DNA of 64,000 nt from positions 3,900-67,899 of the forward strand of contig JANOBM010000180.1 of assembly GCA_031411655.1 (NCBI GenBank), in the 5' to 3' direction. Both the position numbers and the translations under genes were made by a program. The notes beneath the pieces are model-generated. The model saw nothing but the letters and a program-made list of their open reading frames with translations, had not been told where the DNA came from and made no database searches. This DNA is from UBA6163 sp031411655. Lineage in GTDB: Bacteria; Planctomycetota; Planctomycetia; Pirellulales; Pirellulaceae. Shown here in pieces: positions 16,157-25,475 of this stretch; the stretch's first letter is position 1; every line of letters begins with the position of its first letter.

Positions 16157-18988
16157 TCACTTGGCAAGTGCATTGGCTTCGATTTCCATAGCGGCTTGTC
16201 GTCGAAGTGCCCAGAACTGTTTAGTCTGGAGCGATGCGTAGTGGATCCTACCGGCGTCCTCAGAAACCTCAGCGTCAGTACCCTCGCGTTTTCCGTCCAA
16301 TGGGATCGAAGCTTGAATCCATCGGCCCACCGCCCATCGAGGTTCGTCGACCGACTGCCGAAGTTGCTCGAAATATTCGACGTCCTGTTGTCCGCGTCGA
16401 TAGGATTTTAACCTTACACTTGGCACAGGCTTGCCATTGGTGTTTGGTCTTGGGGGATAAAACAGAGACAGTTCATCGGGGGATTTCCATGATCCCTCCG
16501 TGCCGATTGTTTGCCAGGGCAAAACGCCGTCGAGGCCTTGGCTCCAGCTGTCGATGCACCATGCAACTGGTTGCAGGTTGGACTGATCCAACCGGTTTGA
16601 AGATCCGTATTCGATGACCCTTTCATGGTTCGCAGCGCGACGATCCAAGACGATACGAGGGTACCGCCTGAATGCACTTCCTACGACGTTGTAATTTATT
16701 AACCCATCCAAAGAATCACGTTGCCATTCGGGTCGGGATATATCGGCTCGGAACAAGATTTGCGAGGGGCCGGACGAGAGGGCAATTCCTTCGTGGAATG
16801 CTTGTCCAAACCAACGAAGCGCGAAGAAGTCCTGGTAATGCTGTGGTTCGTCAAGGATCCATGGCGATGTGCTGCGCGACCAGCCTTTCTCCTTGAAGTT
16901 GTTCTTTCCATTGAGATAGAAATGGAACAGTGTTTTATTCCAACCTGGCTGATGGAGGTGATTGGCAATCAATCGCGATGCAAGAACGAATCGCTTGCGG
17001 TACTCGGAGGATAGCGCCTTATCAGCCCAATAGTCCGCATGATAATGGGGTTCGATGGGAGTAGGCCAATTCTCAAAGAGAGGCAAATAAAAGCATTCGA
17101 TGGGCTCACCCTTTCGCGGTTGGCCGGAAAAGGCCGTCCCATCCAGCAATGGACCGAAACGCTTGTCCCAATCGGTCCAGTCGAATGTCTCACCGTTCCA
17201 AGTCGGTGCGCAGCCGTCAGCGATACGTCCGTTGTGGTAATAGGGCAATCGGTTCAAGACCGTTCGGTGCCGATGAGCCAGTTGATAGTAGTCGAGCTCA
17301 TTTTCGGGGAGCCCATAACAATTCATCTCGGGAAGAAAGCTCAATCGATCGGGCAGTGAAAAGTTCCAGACATGAAGTTTGATCGTCAAGTGAACGGTTT
17401 GGTTGCCGACCTCAAGCTTCAATTTTCCTACATGATCGCCCGATGTGATGTTATCGGGCAGAAGGAGTTCAACGTGGTAGCTCTTAAAGGTAGTTGACTT
17501 GTCATCAGCACTTGATACCGGTTCGGACCCACCGAGTGGCTCAATGGGGTCGGGCCACGACTTATCACCGTCCGTAATATTGACGTAGCGGCCGATGGCA
17601 ACATCGATCGAATTGGGTAATCCTGGAAACTCGACTGCTGCGTTGAATTTGTCGACGGGGCCGTGCGTGATAAGTTGAAATGCAATGAATTCGTTACGAG
17701 CGCCTTCTAGTTGCACGGTTCGCGTTTCGGCATTCCATAGGTGATTATTAAGTAGATAGCCTTTAGGCAATTCGGGAACCGATTGCCCGGTTTTTGGATT
17801 TACCTTGTCAAGCTCATCGATGACAGCAACTTCAACGCCGTCAATGATTGGGATGTCGTTTCGAGTGATGGTGCTGCGTGAACCGTCGTCCTGAGTTTCG
17901 TTGGCATTGTCCTTGGAGGAAGGCTTTAAGCGTGGCACCCATGTTGTTCGCTGCGATAACGTGACGTTCGTTGTCGACCGTTCGCTACGGTTGCCTGCCG
18001 CGTCGACGGAGCGAATCGAAAGCGTTCCCGACTTTGCATTGACGTCGCTTAAATCTCGCAGGTGCATGGTTAGTCGCGTTCCTGGAACACGTGCCTGCGG
18101 AATCAAGTAACGTGGTATCGGTTGCCCATTAAACTCGACTACGAAGCCCAGTGTTCCGGCCTCACCTTGATCGGGCGGGGACAGCCAACTTACCCACGCT
18201 TCGCCGGCCGGCAGGTCTCCCACATCGCTCGAAAATTCGGTCGGAGGCAATGGAGATAATGTATCCTCCTTGCCAACGGTCACCGTCAAATAGGGTGCTG
18301 ATGAAGCATTCTGTTGTCGACTGTAAACGTATCGATTGGGAAACGGATGGACAGTGAATTGTTCACCATCTCGAGTCCATTCAGATCCTGTATCGTCAAA
18401 GAGGACGATCCCTTCGCTTAGTTGTGCGACGCGCGCGGCGATCACTTCTTTTGAAACGGGAATGATCTGCCATCCATCTGGATCGGGGGCGGTCGCGTCC
18501 TGCGAACTCCACCAGGTATGACCCTGTCCCAGCATCACCGACGTGAGGTCGCTTCGAGGGGAGGACCACGGGACATTTGGGTGCTGGCGATATTGAAAAC
18601 TGGAGACTCCATCGATAACGGAATAACCGGTACCGTCGCCTTCAACCCAGGGGGCCGCCAATGAACTCGTCGTGACCCGCAATAATGACGCCCGATCCGC
18701 GTTACGGACATGAAGTTCGCCACCCAAGACTACTTTTCCTTGAAGCGGTGCCGCATCAAAATCGACCACCGACATTTCTTGGTAAGACTTCAGCTTTAAT
18801 CTCGCGGCGGCTCCGTTGGACCCAAGCCGCTCTTGTGGAACGCTTGAAAGCCAGGTGTCACGTACGATTGGCAGTCTGATGGTTTTAGTGGGGGCCTCAG
18901 CGAAAGCGTTCAAGGAGTACAAAGAGGCGACGAAGATCAACCGGAGGAAATCCCTCACTCGAATCGAGCTGAACTTGATACTTGGCAT
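16157..18988 (-). CDS. Large secreted DUF4091-containing protein (GH123-like)
   Basis: About 943 residues. A signal peptide precedes an N-terminal region of disaggregatase/carbohydrate-binding character ('TIRLPIVRDTWLSSVP'). A fibronectin-like part follows (~260-345). The C-terminal half is DUF4091-like with a TIM-barrel character, rich in aromatic residues ('FSLPDRLSFLPEMNCYGLPE', 'YPRIVLDRRAANHERVIEYG'), and ends in 'VPSVRLKSYRRGQQDVEYFE', the family's typical ending. DUF4091 proteins are related to glycoside hydrolase family 123, so glycan cleavage outside the cell is likely, but catalytic residues are not assigned here. The ATG at 18988 is preferred because GAAAGGA lies just upstream; an in-frame ATG at 19036 is the alternative. 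Confidence 0.8.
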   Translation of the reverse strand: MPSIKFSSIRVRDFLRLIFVASLYSLNAFAEAPTKTIRLPIVRDTWLSSVPQERLGSNGAAARLKLKSYQEMSVVDFDAAPLQGKVVLGGELHVRNADRASLLRVTTSSLAAPWVEGDGTGYSVIDGVSSFQYRQHPNVPWSSPRSDLTSVMLGQGHTWWSSQDATAPDPDGWQIIPVSKEVIAARVAQLSEGIVLFDDTGSEWTRDGEQFTVHPFPNRYVYSRQQNASSAPYLTVTVGKEDTLSPLPPTEFSSDVGDLPAGEAWVSWLSPPDQGEAGTLGFVVEFNGQPIPRYLIPQARVPGTRLTMHLRDLSDVNAKSGTLSIRSVDAAGNRSERSTTNVTLSQRTTWVPRLKPSSKDNANETQDDGSRSTITRNDIPIIDGVEVAVIDELDKVNPKTGQSVPELPKGYLLNNHLWNAETRTVQLEGARNEFIAFQLITHGPVDKFNAAVEFPGLPNSIDVAIGRYVNITDGDKSWPDPIEPLGGSEPVSSADDKSTTFKSYHVELLLPDNITSGDHVGKLKLEVGNQTVHLTIKLHVWNFSLPDRLSFLPEMNCYGLPENELDYYQLAHRHRTVLNRLPYYHNGRIADGCAPTWNGETFDWTDWDKRFGPLLDGTAFSGQPRKGEPIECFYLPLFENWPTPIEPHYHADYWADKALSSEYRKRFVLASRLIANHLHQPGWNKTLFHFYLNGKNNFKEKGWSRSTSPWILDEPQHYQDFFALRWFGQAFHEGIALSSGPSQILFRADISRPEWQRDSLDGLINYNVVGSAFRRYPRIVLDRRAANHERVIEYGSSNRLDQSNLQPVAWCIDSWSQGLDGVLPWQTIGTEGSWKSPDELSLFYPPRPNTNGKPVPSVRLKSYRRGQQDVEYFEQLRQSVDEPRWAVGRWIQASIPLDGKREGTDAEVSEDAGRIHYASLQTKQFWALRRQAAMEIEANALAK

Positions 18989-19256
18989 CGTCGTTATCCT
19001 TTCAAGGATCATGATTTGTGGCTGATTCGCATGCAAGTTGATGCGAACAGTGCCCTTTTAGGAATTCAAGGTAGGAATGCATGGCGAAGGACGGCTCCGC
19101 GGTCGCGACGGTCGCCAGGCCTTCAAAGTATTGACAACGCACAAGAATTCAGCAACGATGTGAGTACATTGAGTCCCTTTGAAAGTGTTTCAATGTCCCT
19201 CAGACCGCCTCAAAACCCACCTTCGATCCCTCCAATAACTCGCTCGGGTGCCCACC

Positions 19257-20600
19257 ATGCTTTCGGTATTGGGACAAACGCACCGTTTTTGTGATGGTGT
19301 TTCAAGACGCAGTTTCCTGAAAATCGGTGGCCTCAGCTTTGGAGCCGGTGGATTCACATTAGCCGATCTTTATCGCGCCGAAGCTGCGGGAACAGCGAAT
19401 CAATCACATAAAAGTTTGATCAACATATTCCTAGGCGGTGGACCACCGCATCAGGATATGTGGGAAATCAAAACGGAAGCACCTTCTGAAATCCGGGGCG
19501 AGTTTCGACCGATTGCGACAAACGTGTCGGGAATTCAGATTTGTGAAGTCTTCCCAAAGTTGGCCGGGTTGATGGATCGTGCAGCAGTACTTCGTGCAGT
19601 GGTAGGTTGTCAGGGCGGTCATGAGGCATTTCAGTGCATGACTGGATGGAGTCCCAACGACCTGCGTTCCGTCGGAGGCCGGCCATCGTTGGGATCAGCA
19701 ATTTCAAAGATACGAGGTCCGGTCGATCCTGCGGTGCCGCCCTACGTGGGACTTGCCGCAAAGACTTCCCATGGCCCATGGTCGGACTCCGGTGTTCCGG
19801 GATTTTTGGGGGCCGCTCACGCACCGTTCAAACCCGATGGTCCGGGAATGGAGAACATGAAGCTGAGTGGTGTGTCGTTGGAGCGATTGAAAGATCGCCG
19901 GAGTTTGCTTGCCGGTCTCGACAACATGAAACGCGGTATTGACAAGACTGGAACAATGGATGGAATGGATGCGTTCGGACAACGCGCCCTCGACGTATTG
20001 ACCAGCAGTAAACTGCTCGACGCTCTTGATTTGTCTAAAGAAGACCCTGCCATCGTCGCTCGCTATGGAGATGGCAAGCCCTACCAATATCAATACGACG
20101 GTGCTCCGACCTGCAACGATCATTTGTTGATGGCAAGGCGATTAATCGAGGCGGGGGTTCGTGTGGTGAGCCTTAGCTATGGTCGTTGGGATGCCCATAG
20201 TCAAAACTTCGACTTGGTCCGCGACCACGGTGGGAAGTTGGACATCTGTCTAAGTGCGTTAGTCGAGGATCTTGAACAACGTGGGATGCTGGATGATGTG
20301 ACGATCGTCGTATGGGGCGAGTTTGGTCGTACCCCAAAGATCAATGAAGGTGCGGGACGCGATCATTGGCCTCAGGTCAGTTGTGCGTGGATGGCCGGTG
20401 GTGGTATTCGCGGAGGGCAAGCGATTGGAGCGACCAATCGACTTGGTGAGCATGCGGTCGATCGACCTGTTCACATGCAAGAGATCATGGCGACCCTCTA
20501 TCACAACCTCGGTATTGACGTTGCCAATACAACCATCAGCGACCCAACTGGTCGCCCGCAGTACCTGGTTGAGCACGCTCCCATTGCCGAGCTAATTTGA
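19257..20600 (+). CDS. DUF1501 protein with Tat signal
   Basis: About 447 residues. The N-terminus carries a twin-arginine signal 'SRRSFLKIGGLSFG', which predicts export of a folded protein. The body has DUF1501 features: 'SLINIFLGGGPPHQDMWEIK', 'GCQGGHEAFQCMTGW', 'VSLSYGRWDAHSQNFD', 'IVVWGEFGRTPKINEGAGRDHWPQ'. The fold is related to the alkaline phosphatase/sulfatase superfamily and is found in large numbers in planctomycetes, nearly always next to a DUF1549/DUF1553 gene, as here. Its reaction is not established. An ATG at 19257 or a GTG at 19248 could start it. Its stop overlaps the next start by one base (TGATG), so the two are translationally coupled. Confidence 0.92.
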   Translation: MLSVLGQTHRFCDGVSRRSFLKIGGLSFGAGGFTLADLYRAEAAGTANQSHKSLINIFLGGGPPHQDMWEIKTEAPSEIRGEFRPIATNVSGIQICEVFPKLAGLMDRAAVLRAVVGCQGGHEAFQCMTGWSPNDLRSVGGRPSLGSAISKIRGPVDPAVPPYVGLAAKTSHGPWSDSGVPGFLGAAHAPFKPDGPGMENMKLSGVSLERLKDRRSLLAGLDNMKRGIDKTGTMDGMDAFGQRALDVLTSSKLLDALDLSKEDPAIVARYGDGKPYQYQYDGAPTCNDHLLMARRLIEAGVRVVSLSYGRWDAHSQNFDLVRDHGGKLDICLSALVEDLEQRGMLDDVTIVVWGEFGRTPKINEGAGRDHWPQVSCAWMAGGGIRGGQAIGATNRLGEHAVDRPVHMQEIMATLYHNLGIDVANTTISDPTGRPQYLVEHAPIAELI

Positions 20601-23092
20601 TGCGAGTTAACGCTGATCGTAGCTCGGTTCGAGCTTGGATGTTTTGTCGATCGTTGCCGTACGTTCTAGGTGTTTGGCTTAGTTTATTACTGGTTGGAAC
20701 GGCAAAAGCGGAAAGTTGGTTTGAGCATTTTACCGAGCAAGGCAGTTCGCAAACTGTTCACTTAATCGGCCGCGATGCAAGACAACAATTGATCGTGTCG
20801 GAACGGCAAGCGACGGGCGAGATCGCTGATCGAACGCGCGAATTGTCATGGGCATTCGATAAGCCTAACATTGCAGATATCGACAGTACCGGTTGGCTTA
20901 GACCCTTGTCCGTTGGCGAAACGGTTCTTCGAGCAAAGCTCTCTGACGGCTCGGAGGTTTCGGTTCCAGTGGTGGTGAGTTCGTTGGACGATCAACGACC
21001 CATCAATTTTACCAATCAAGTGATTCCGATCTTTACGAAGTATGGGTGCAATGGCGGCGGATGCCACGGAAAGGCGGTCGGTCAAAACGGCTTCAGGCTT
21101 TCATTGTTAGGTTTTGAGCCTCGCGACGACTATGAGCGTATTGTTAACGAAGGACGTGGTAGACGTTTGTTCCCGGCCGCGCCCGATCGAAGTTTGCTGC
21201 TCACCAAAGCGACCAATTTGGTTCCCCATGGTGGTGGCCAACGCCTTCAAGTGGATTCGGATGAGTTTCGATTGCTTTGCCGGTGGATCTCTCAAGGGAT
21301 GCCACTGGGAAGTGAGCAAGACGCCAAGATCGCAAAAATCCAGGTTTATCCGTCCGATCGAGCCATCTTGAGATCGCAGTCCCAACAACTGATGGTGTTA
21401 GCGACTTTTACTGACGGATCAGTCATGGACGTGACTCGATCGGCGCAGTTTGAATCGAACGATACTGATTTGGCCGAAGTGACCATGCAGGGGTTGGTGA
21501 CGACGCATCAAGTGACAGGCGATGCGGCAGTGATGGTGCGGTACCAGGGACAAGTCACCGTCTTCAATGTTTCGGTTCCACTTCCCAGGACCGGCGAAAC
21601 CATTTGGCCGGAATCGAAATCCTATGTCGATCCTCCGGTTTTTGCTAAGTTGCAAAAGCTAGGACTTTCCCCCGCAGCCGTCTGTGATGATGCATCGTTT
21701 CTTCGTCGAGTCACGCTGGATATCGCAGGACGACTGCCAACACTTACAGAAATCGATGCCTTCCGTGCTGACACCTCAGCGACGAAGCGTGCTGTGGTGA
21801 TCGAGCGGTTGTTGGATAGCGAAGAATATGCCGATTTCTTTGCGACGAAGTGGAATTCCATTCTTCGAAATCGACGCAAAGGTGCGGGTTACCAGTACGG
21901 TACGTTCGCCTTTCATCACTGGATCCGCCAATGCTTCGCGGAAAACCGTCCGTTTGATCAATTTGTCCGTGATATCGTCGCGGGCTCTGGTTCAATCGAT
22001 ACTCATCCGCCAGTCGCCTGGTATCGAGAGGTAAGCGATATCAATCAACGAGTCGAGGATGCGTCACAACTGTTCCTTGGGCAGAGAATTCAATGTGCGA
22101 GATGTCATCATCATCCCTATGAAAAGTGGAGTCAGCAGGACTACGCGCAGATGTCCGCTTTCTTCTCATTGGTGACCCAGAAGAATGGTTCGACTGGAGA
22201 CGAGCCCGCCTTCTATTCGCGCGTGGGCACGGCGGCATCTCCTCATCCAAAAACAGGGGCTAGCCTTACGCCGGTCGCATTGAGTGCTGAGCGGTCCGAT
22301 ATTGCTCCGACGGAAGATCCACGGGAGCGATTAGTGGATTGGATGGTTGATCCTAGCAATCCATTTTTTGCAAAGACGTTAGTGAATCGTTATTGGAAGC
22401 ACTTCTTTGGTGTTGGGATCGTCGAACCCGAAGACGATTTGCGAGTTACCAACCCGCCATCGAATCCACAGTTGCTCGATGAGCTAGCCAAACAGTTCAT
22501 CGAGTCGGGTTATGACTTAAAGCAGCTCGTACGGAGCATCTGTAACTCATCGGTTTATCAGTTCTCGGCGGATGGGAGCGAGGAGATGTTGAATGATCGC
22601 AAAAGCTTTGTGAGGCATTACCCGAAGCGCCTTTCTGCCGAGGTCCTGCTCGACGCGATCGACGATTTGGTGGAAACACGGACAGTTTTTGCAGGATTGC
22701 CAAGTGCCACGCGTGCGATTAGCTTGCCAGACACAAGTTTCGAATCATACTTCTTAACAGTGTTCGGCCGTCCCGATTCCAGTACTGCCTGTGAGTGTGA
22801 ACGGACTCAAGAGGCCAACCTTGCTCAGAGCTTGCATTTATTGAACTCAAAGCAGCTGACCGAGAAGCTATCCGTGCCGACGGGGCGAGCCGCGTTGATG
22901 GCGGAAGCGAAGGATAGGCCGACAGCGAATCGCGTTCAGGAGATTTACTTGCGTGCATTTTCTCGAGAGCCTCGAGAAGAAGAGCTTGCCACCTCCGTGG
23001 CATATTTAGATGGAAAGGGAGGATCGAAGGAAGCCTATGAGGATTTCCTTTGGGTGCTGATCAATAGCAAAGAATTCATGTTCAACCACTGA
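20600..23092 (+). CDS. DUF1549/DUF1553 (PSCyt2-PSD1) protein with heme-like motifs and Ig-like domains
   Basis: 830 residues. A signal peptide ('VLGVWLSLLLVGTAKA') is followed by a BIG2-type Ig-like domain (~45-125). Next is a cytochrome-like segment with 'CNGGGCH' at residue ~150, a CX4CH variant of the heme site. A second Ig-like domain lies at ~250-335. Then come DUF1549 with a canonical 'CARCHHHPYEKW' (CXXCH, residue ~499) and DUF1553, which ends with 'LWVLINSKEFMFNH'. Presence of a signal peptide plus two heme-type sites suggests a periplasmic c-type cytochrome. Function in planctomycetes is unproven. It starts on the stop of the DUF1501 gene and is the second gene of a four-gene operon. 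Confidence 0.92.
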   Translation: MRVNADRSSVRAWMFCRSLPYVLGVWLSLLLVGTAKAESWFEHFTEQGSSQTVHLIGRDARQQLIVSERQATGEIADRTRELSWAFDKPNIADIDSTGWLRPLSVGETVLRAKLSDGSEVSVPVVVSSLDDQRPINFTNQVIPIFTKYGCNGGGCHGKAVGQNGFRLSLLGFEPRDDYERIVNEGRGRRLFPAAPDRSLLLTKATNLVPHGGGQRLQVDSDEFRLLCRWISQGMPLGSEQDAKIAKIQVYPSDRAILRSQSQQLMVLATFTDGSVMDVTRSAQFESNDTDLAEVTMQGLVTTHQVTGDAAVMVRYQGQVTVFNVSVPLPRTGETIWPESKSYVDPPVFAKLQKLGLSPAAVCDDASFLRRVTLDIAGRLPTLTEIDAFRADTSATKRAVVIERLLDSEEYADFFATKWNSILRNRRKGAGYQYGTFAFHHWIRQCFAENRPFDQFVRDIVAGSGSIDTHPPVAWYREVSDINQRVEDASQLFLGQRIQCARCHHHPYEKWSQQDYAQMSAFFSLVTQKNGSTGDEPAFYSRVGTAASPHPKTGASLTPVALSAERSDIAPTEDPRERLVDWMVDPSNPFFAKTLVNRYWKHFFGVGIVEPEDDLRVTNPPSNPQLLDELAKQFIESGYDLKQLVRSICNSSVYQFSADGSEEMLNDRKSFVRHYPKRLSAEVLLDAIDDLVETRTVFAGLPSATRAISLPDTSFESYFLTVFGRPDSSTACECERTQEANLAQSLHLLNSKQLTEKLSVPTGRAALMAEAKDRPTANRVQEIYLRAFSREPREEELATSVAYLDGKGGSKEAYEDFLWVLINSKEFMFNH

Positions 23093-23225
23093 TAATACCT
23101 CCTAGCTTTTTGCGACCAATCCGTTCTCCCTTGGCGATTGGGCATGCATGCCTCCCCAAGAATATCCGGTAGCAGACCCACCGACTCGACGCTTGCGTCC
23201 CCACCTTCCACTTATGATTTAAACC

Positions 23226-25475
23226 ATGCGGCTTCAATCTTGGCTCTGGATCAGTAGCCTGCTTGGATGTGGTCAGCTGTTTGCGGCTCTTCCTGCGATA
23301 CAGCTTTCTTCACTGAGTCAGCATGGTGCGCAGGTCGGTACAGAGGTTTCGCTCCACGTGGTTTCGGGTGGGCAGTTAGATGAAGTGGAGCGTTTGGTGT
23401 TTTCCGCGCCGGGAATCGCTTCTGCGATTGAATTGGATGCTGCACTGCCTTTCACTACCGAACCTCGACCAAAGTATGGTCGGTTTCGTGTGACGATTCC
23501 TGCAGAGATCGAAAGCGGTTTTTATGAGATTCGTGCAGTCGGCCGCTTAGGCATTTCAAACCCGCGTGCCATGTGGATTGATAAGTCTCCTCACATCCTT
23601 GCCACGACCTTAGTAAGTGCGTCACCCGGACCTCCTCCGCTACCAATTGGAAGTTGGGTCCATGATCGATGTGTTTCTGCCCTGCGCAAGCAATACACTT
23701 TGGATCTAAAGGCCGGGCAGTTTGTTACTGTGCAAACACTCGCGAGGCTTGTCGACTCAAGAGCTGCCATCCAATTGGAACTCATTGACCAGCGTGGGCG
23801 GGTCGTCGCGTCGGCGTATCCGCTTTCGAGGCGCGACCAGTCACTAAAGTTCAGCATTCCAGCCGATGGCGTTTATACGCTGCGTGCCTTCGATAGTCAG
23901 TTTCAAGGAGGGGACGATTTTCACTACGCAATCCGCGCAGAAGTCGGCGCTGCGCCAACACATGACGAGTCTGCAATCGTAAAACAGCTTGTCGATGCCG
24001 AGATAGCGGAGTCTCGTTGGCTTGTCGGTGCCGTCACACCGGGACAAAGCCTATCTCGCATTCCCGGCTTTCGCGGTTTGGGTAACGCTTGGAGATTGAG
24101 CGATGCGAGCTTGATTCTGGGGAATGCGGGCGAGGCGGCGGATGTGCAATGGTTAAAACCGGGAGCGAACGCTCTTGACTCGTCTCTTGGGTTCGCATCG
24201 GAGCCTTTGGTCGTTCGTGGCGTATTCGACCCCTCGTCGCGATTACCTCAGTCGATTGATTGGACCTCATTGACGGACCAAACCTGCTTCGTGCGTTTAG
24301 GTTCTCAACGTTTTGGTTGCCATACAGACCCACTGGTGACGATCTATCAACTGTCGACGGACGATCCGCCGAAATTAGAGCAAGTAGGGCAACAGGATGA
24401 CTTACCAAGTATCGGCTCTGCGCCGTTCATAGTCGGAACCAAGGACGCAGAATTAGCTGTTTCGATGAAAAACGGAGCCCGCTATCGAGCCGTGATTAAA
24501 GACTTTCAGCGGGGAACCCGCCCTGCAGAGGACCGCACCTTCTCGCTTTCCCTGTCAAAGCCAAATCCGGCTTTTACGCTGCTTGCAGCAATTCCGTTCG
24601 CGACCAACGACCCTAACCAGTCGCAACCGGTGGGGGTACACATGATGCGAGGCGGCGCTCTCAGCATCCGTGTGATTGCATTGCGTCATGATGGATTCGT
24701 GGGACCGATAGAGGTCTCTATCGCAAATTTACCGACTGGATTTACTGCCAGTCGTGCATTCATCGCAGCCGGCCAGGACCAAGTGGTTTTGATATTAACA
24801 TCGAGTGAGACGGTTCAAACATCGGTATTCCCTATCGAGGTTTTGGGAACGGCATTGATTGGTGAACAAAGCGTTACCAAACGTGCATTGGCAGCAGCCA
24901 TTCAGTGGAGCCCCATGTCGACCGAAAGTGTCGTGCAGACTCGACTCACAGATCGCCTTTACGCCTCAGTGCGTGAGGGTGATTTGTCGTCAGTGGAAGT
25001 GACTCTTTCCACACCCGAATCACTTGAAGTTCCCATCGGTCGAGGCAAGACTGCATCAATTCCGGTCAACGTCAAACGGCGCGAGGGAAATACCTCAAAC
25101 ATCGTCGTGAGGCCGCAAAACTTTACCGACAAGATTACCTGCAAAGAAGTCACCGTCGACGGCGCCGCATCTGCCGGAGTGCTTGAGGTCACGGTAGCGG
25201 CCGACGCTCCGCTGGGAAGCTATACGATTTGGAGCCAATGCGAGACAAAGGTCAAGAATCGGATGAACCCACAGGCGTTTGCTCGCGCCGAGCAATACAA
25301 AAAACAACTCGATGCCCTCCGAGTCGATCCACAGTTCGCCGACCGTATAGCAGAGATTGACGCCGCGCTTGCCACGGCGAATCAAATGATTGAGCAAGCT
25401 AAGCCCGGACAGGAAGATCGTGAGTACCCCGTCTTTCTACCGTCAAACCATATCACTTTAGTTATCACCGAATGA
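23226..25475 (+). CDS. Large secreted protein with Ig/PPC-like beta domains
   Basis: 749 residues with a signal peptide ('WLWISSLLGCGQLFAALPA'). The mature protein is predicted beta-rich. There is an Ig/TIG-like start ('GAQVGTEVSLHVVSGG', ~35-120) and a pre-peptidase-type (PPC) segment ('YTLDLKAGQFVTVQTLARLVDSRAAIQLELID', 'DGVYTLRAFDSQFQGGDDFHYAIRAE') at ~150-240. More beta domains run through ~690, and a short charged helix ends it. There is no protease or glycosidase motif. Proteins of this build accompany DUF1501/DUF1549 operons in planctomycetes, and a substrate-binding or adhesive role is inferred. Its last codon overlaps the next gene (ATGA). Confidence 0.78.
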   Translation: MRLQSWLWISSLLGCGQLFAALPAIQLSSLSQHGAQVGTEVSLHVVSGGQLDEVERLVFSAPGIASAIELDAALPFTTEPRPKYGRFRVTIPAEIESGFYEIRAVGRLGISNPRAMWIDKSPHILATTLVSASPGPPPLPIGSWVHDRCVSALRKQYTLDLKAGQFVTVQTLARLVDSRAAIQLELIDQRGRVVASAYPLSRRDQSLKFSIPADGVYTLRAFDSQFQGGDDFHYAIRAEVGAAPTHDESAIVKQLVDAEIAESRWLVGAVTPGQSLSRIPGFRGLGNAWRLSDASLILGNAGEAADVQWLKPGANALDSSLGFASEPLVVRGVFDPSSRLPQSIDWTSLTDQTCFVRLGSQRFGCHTDPLVTIYQLSTDDPPKLEQVGQQDDLPSIGSAPFIVGTKDAELAVSMKNGARYRAVIKDFQRGTRPAEDRTFSLSLSKPNPAFTLLAAIPFATNDPNQSQPVGVHMMRGGALSIRVIALRHDGFVGPIEVSIANLPTGFTASRAFIAAGQDQVVLILTSSETVQTSVFPIEVLGTALIGEQSVTKRALAAAIQWSPMSTESVVQTRLTDRLYASVREGDLSSVEVTLSTPESLEVPIGRGKTASIPVNVKRREGNTSNIVVRPQNFTDKITCKEVTVDGAASAGVLEVTVAADAPLGSYTIWSQCETKVKNRMNPQAFARAEQYKKQLDALRVDPQFADRIAEIDAALATANQMIEQAKPGQEDREYPVFLPSNHITLVITE

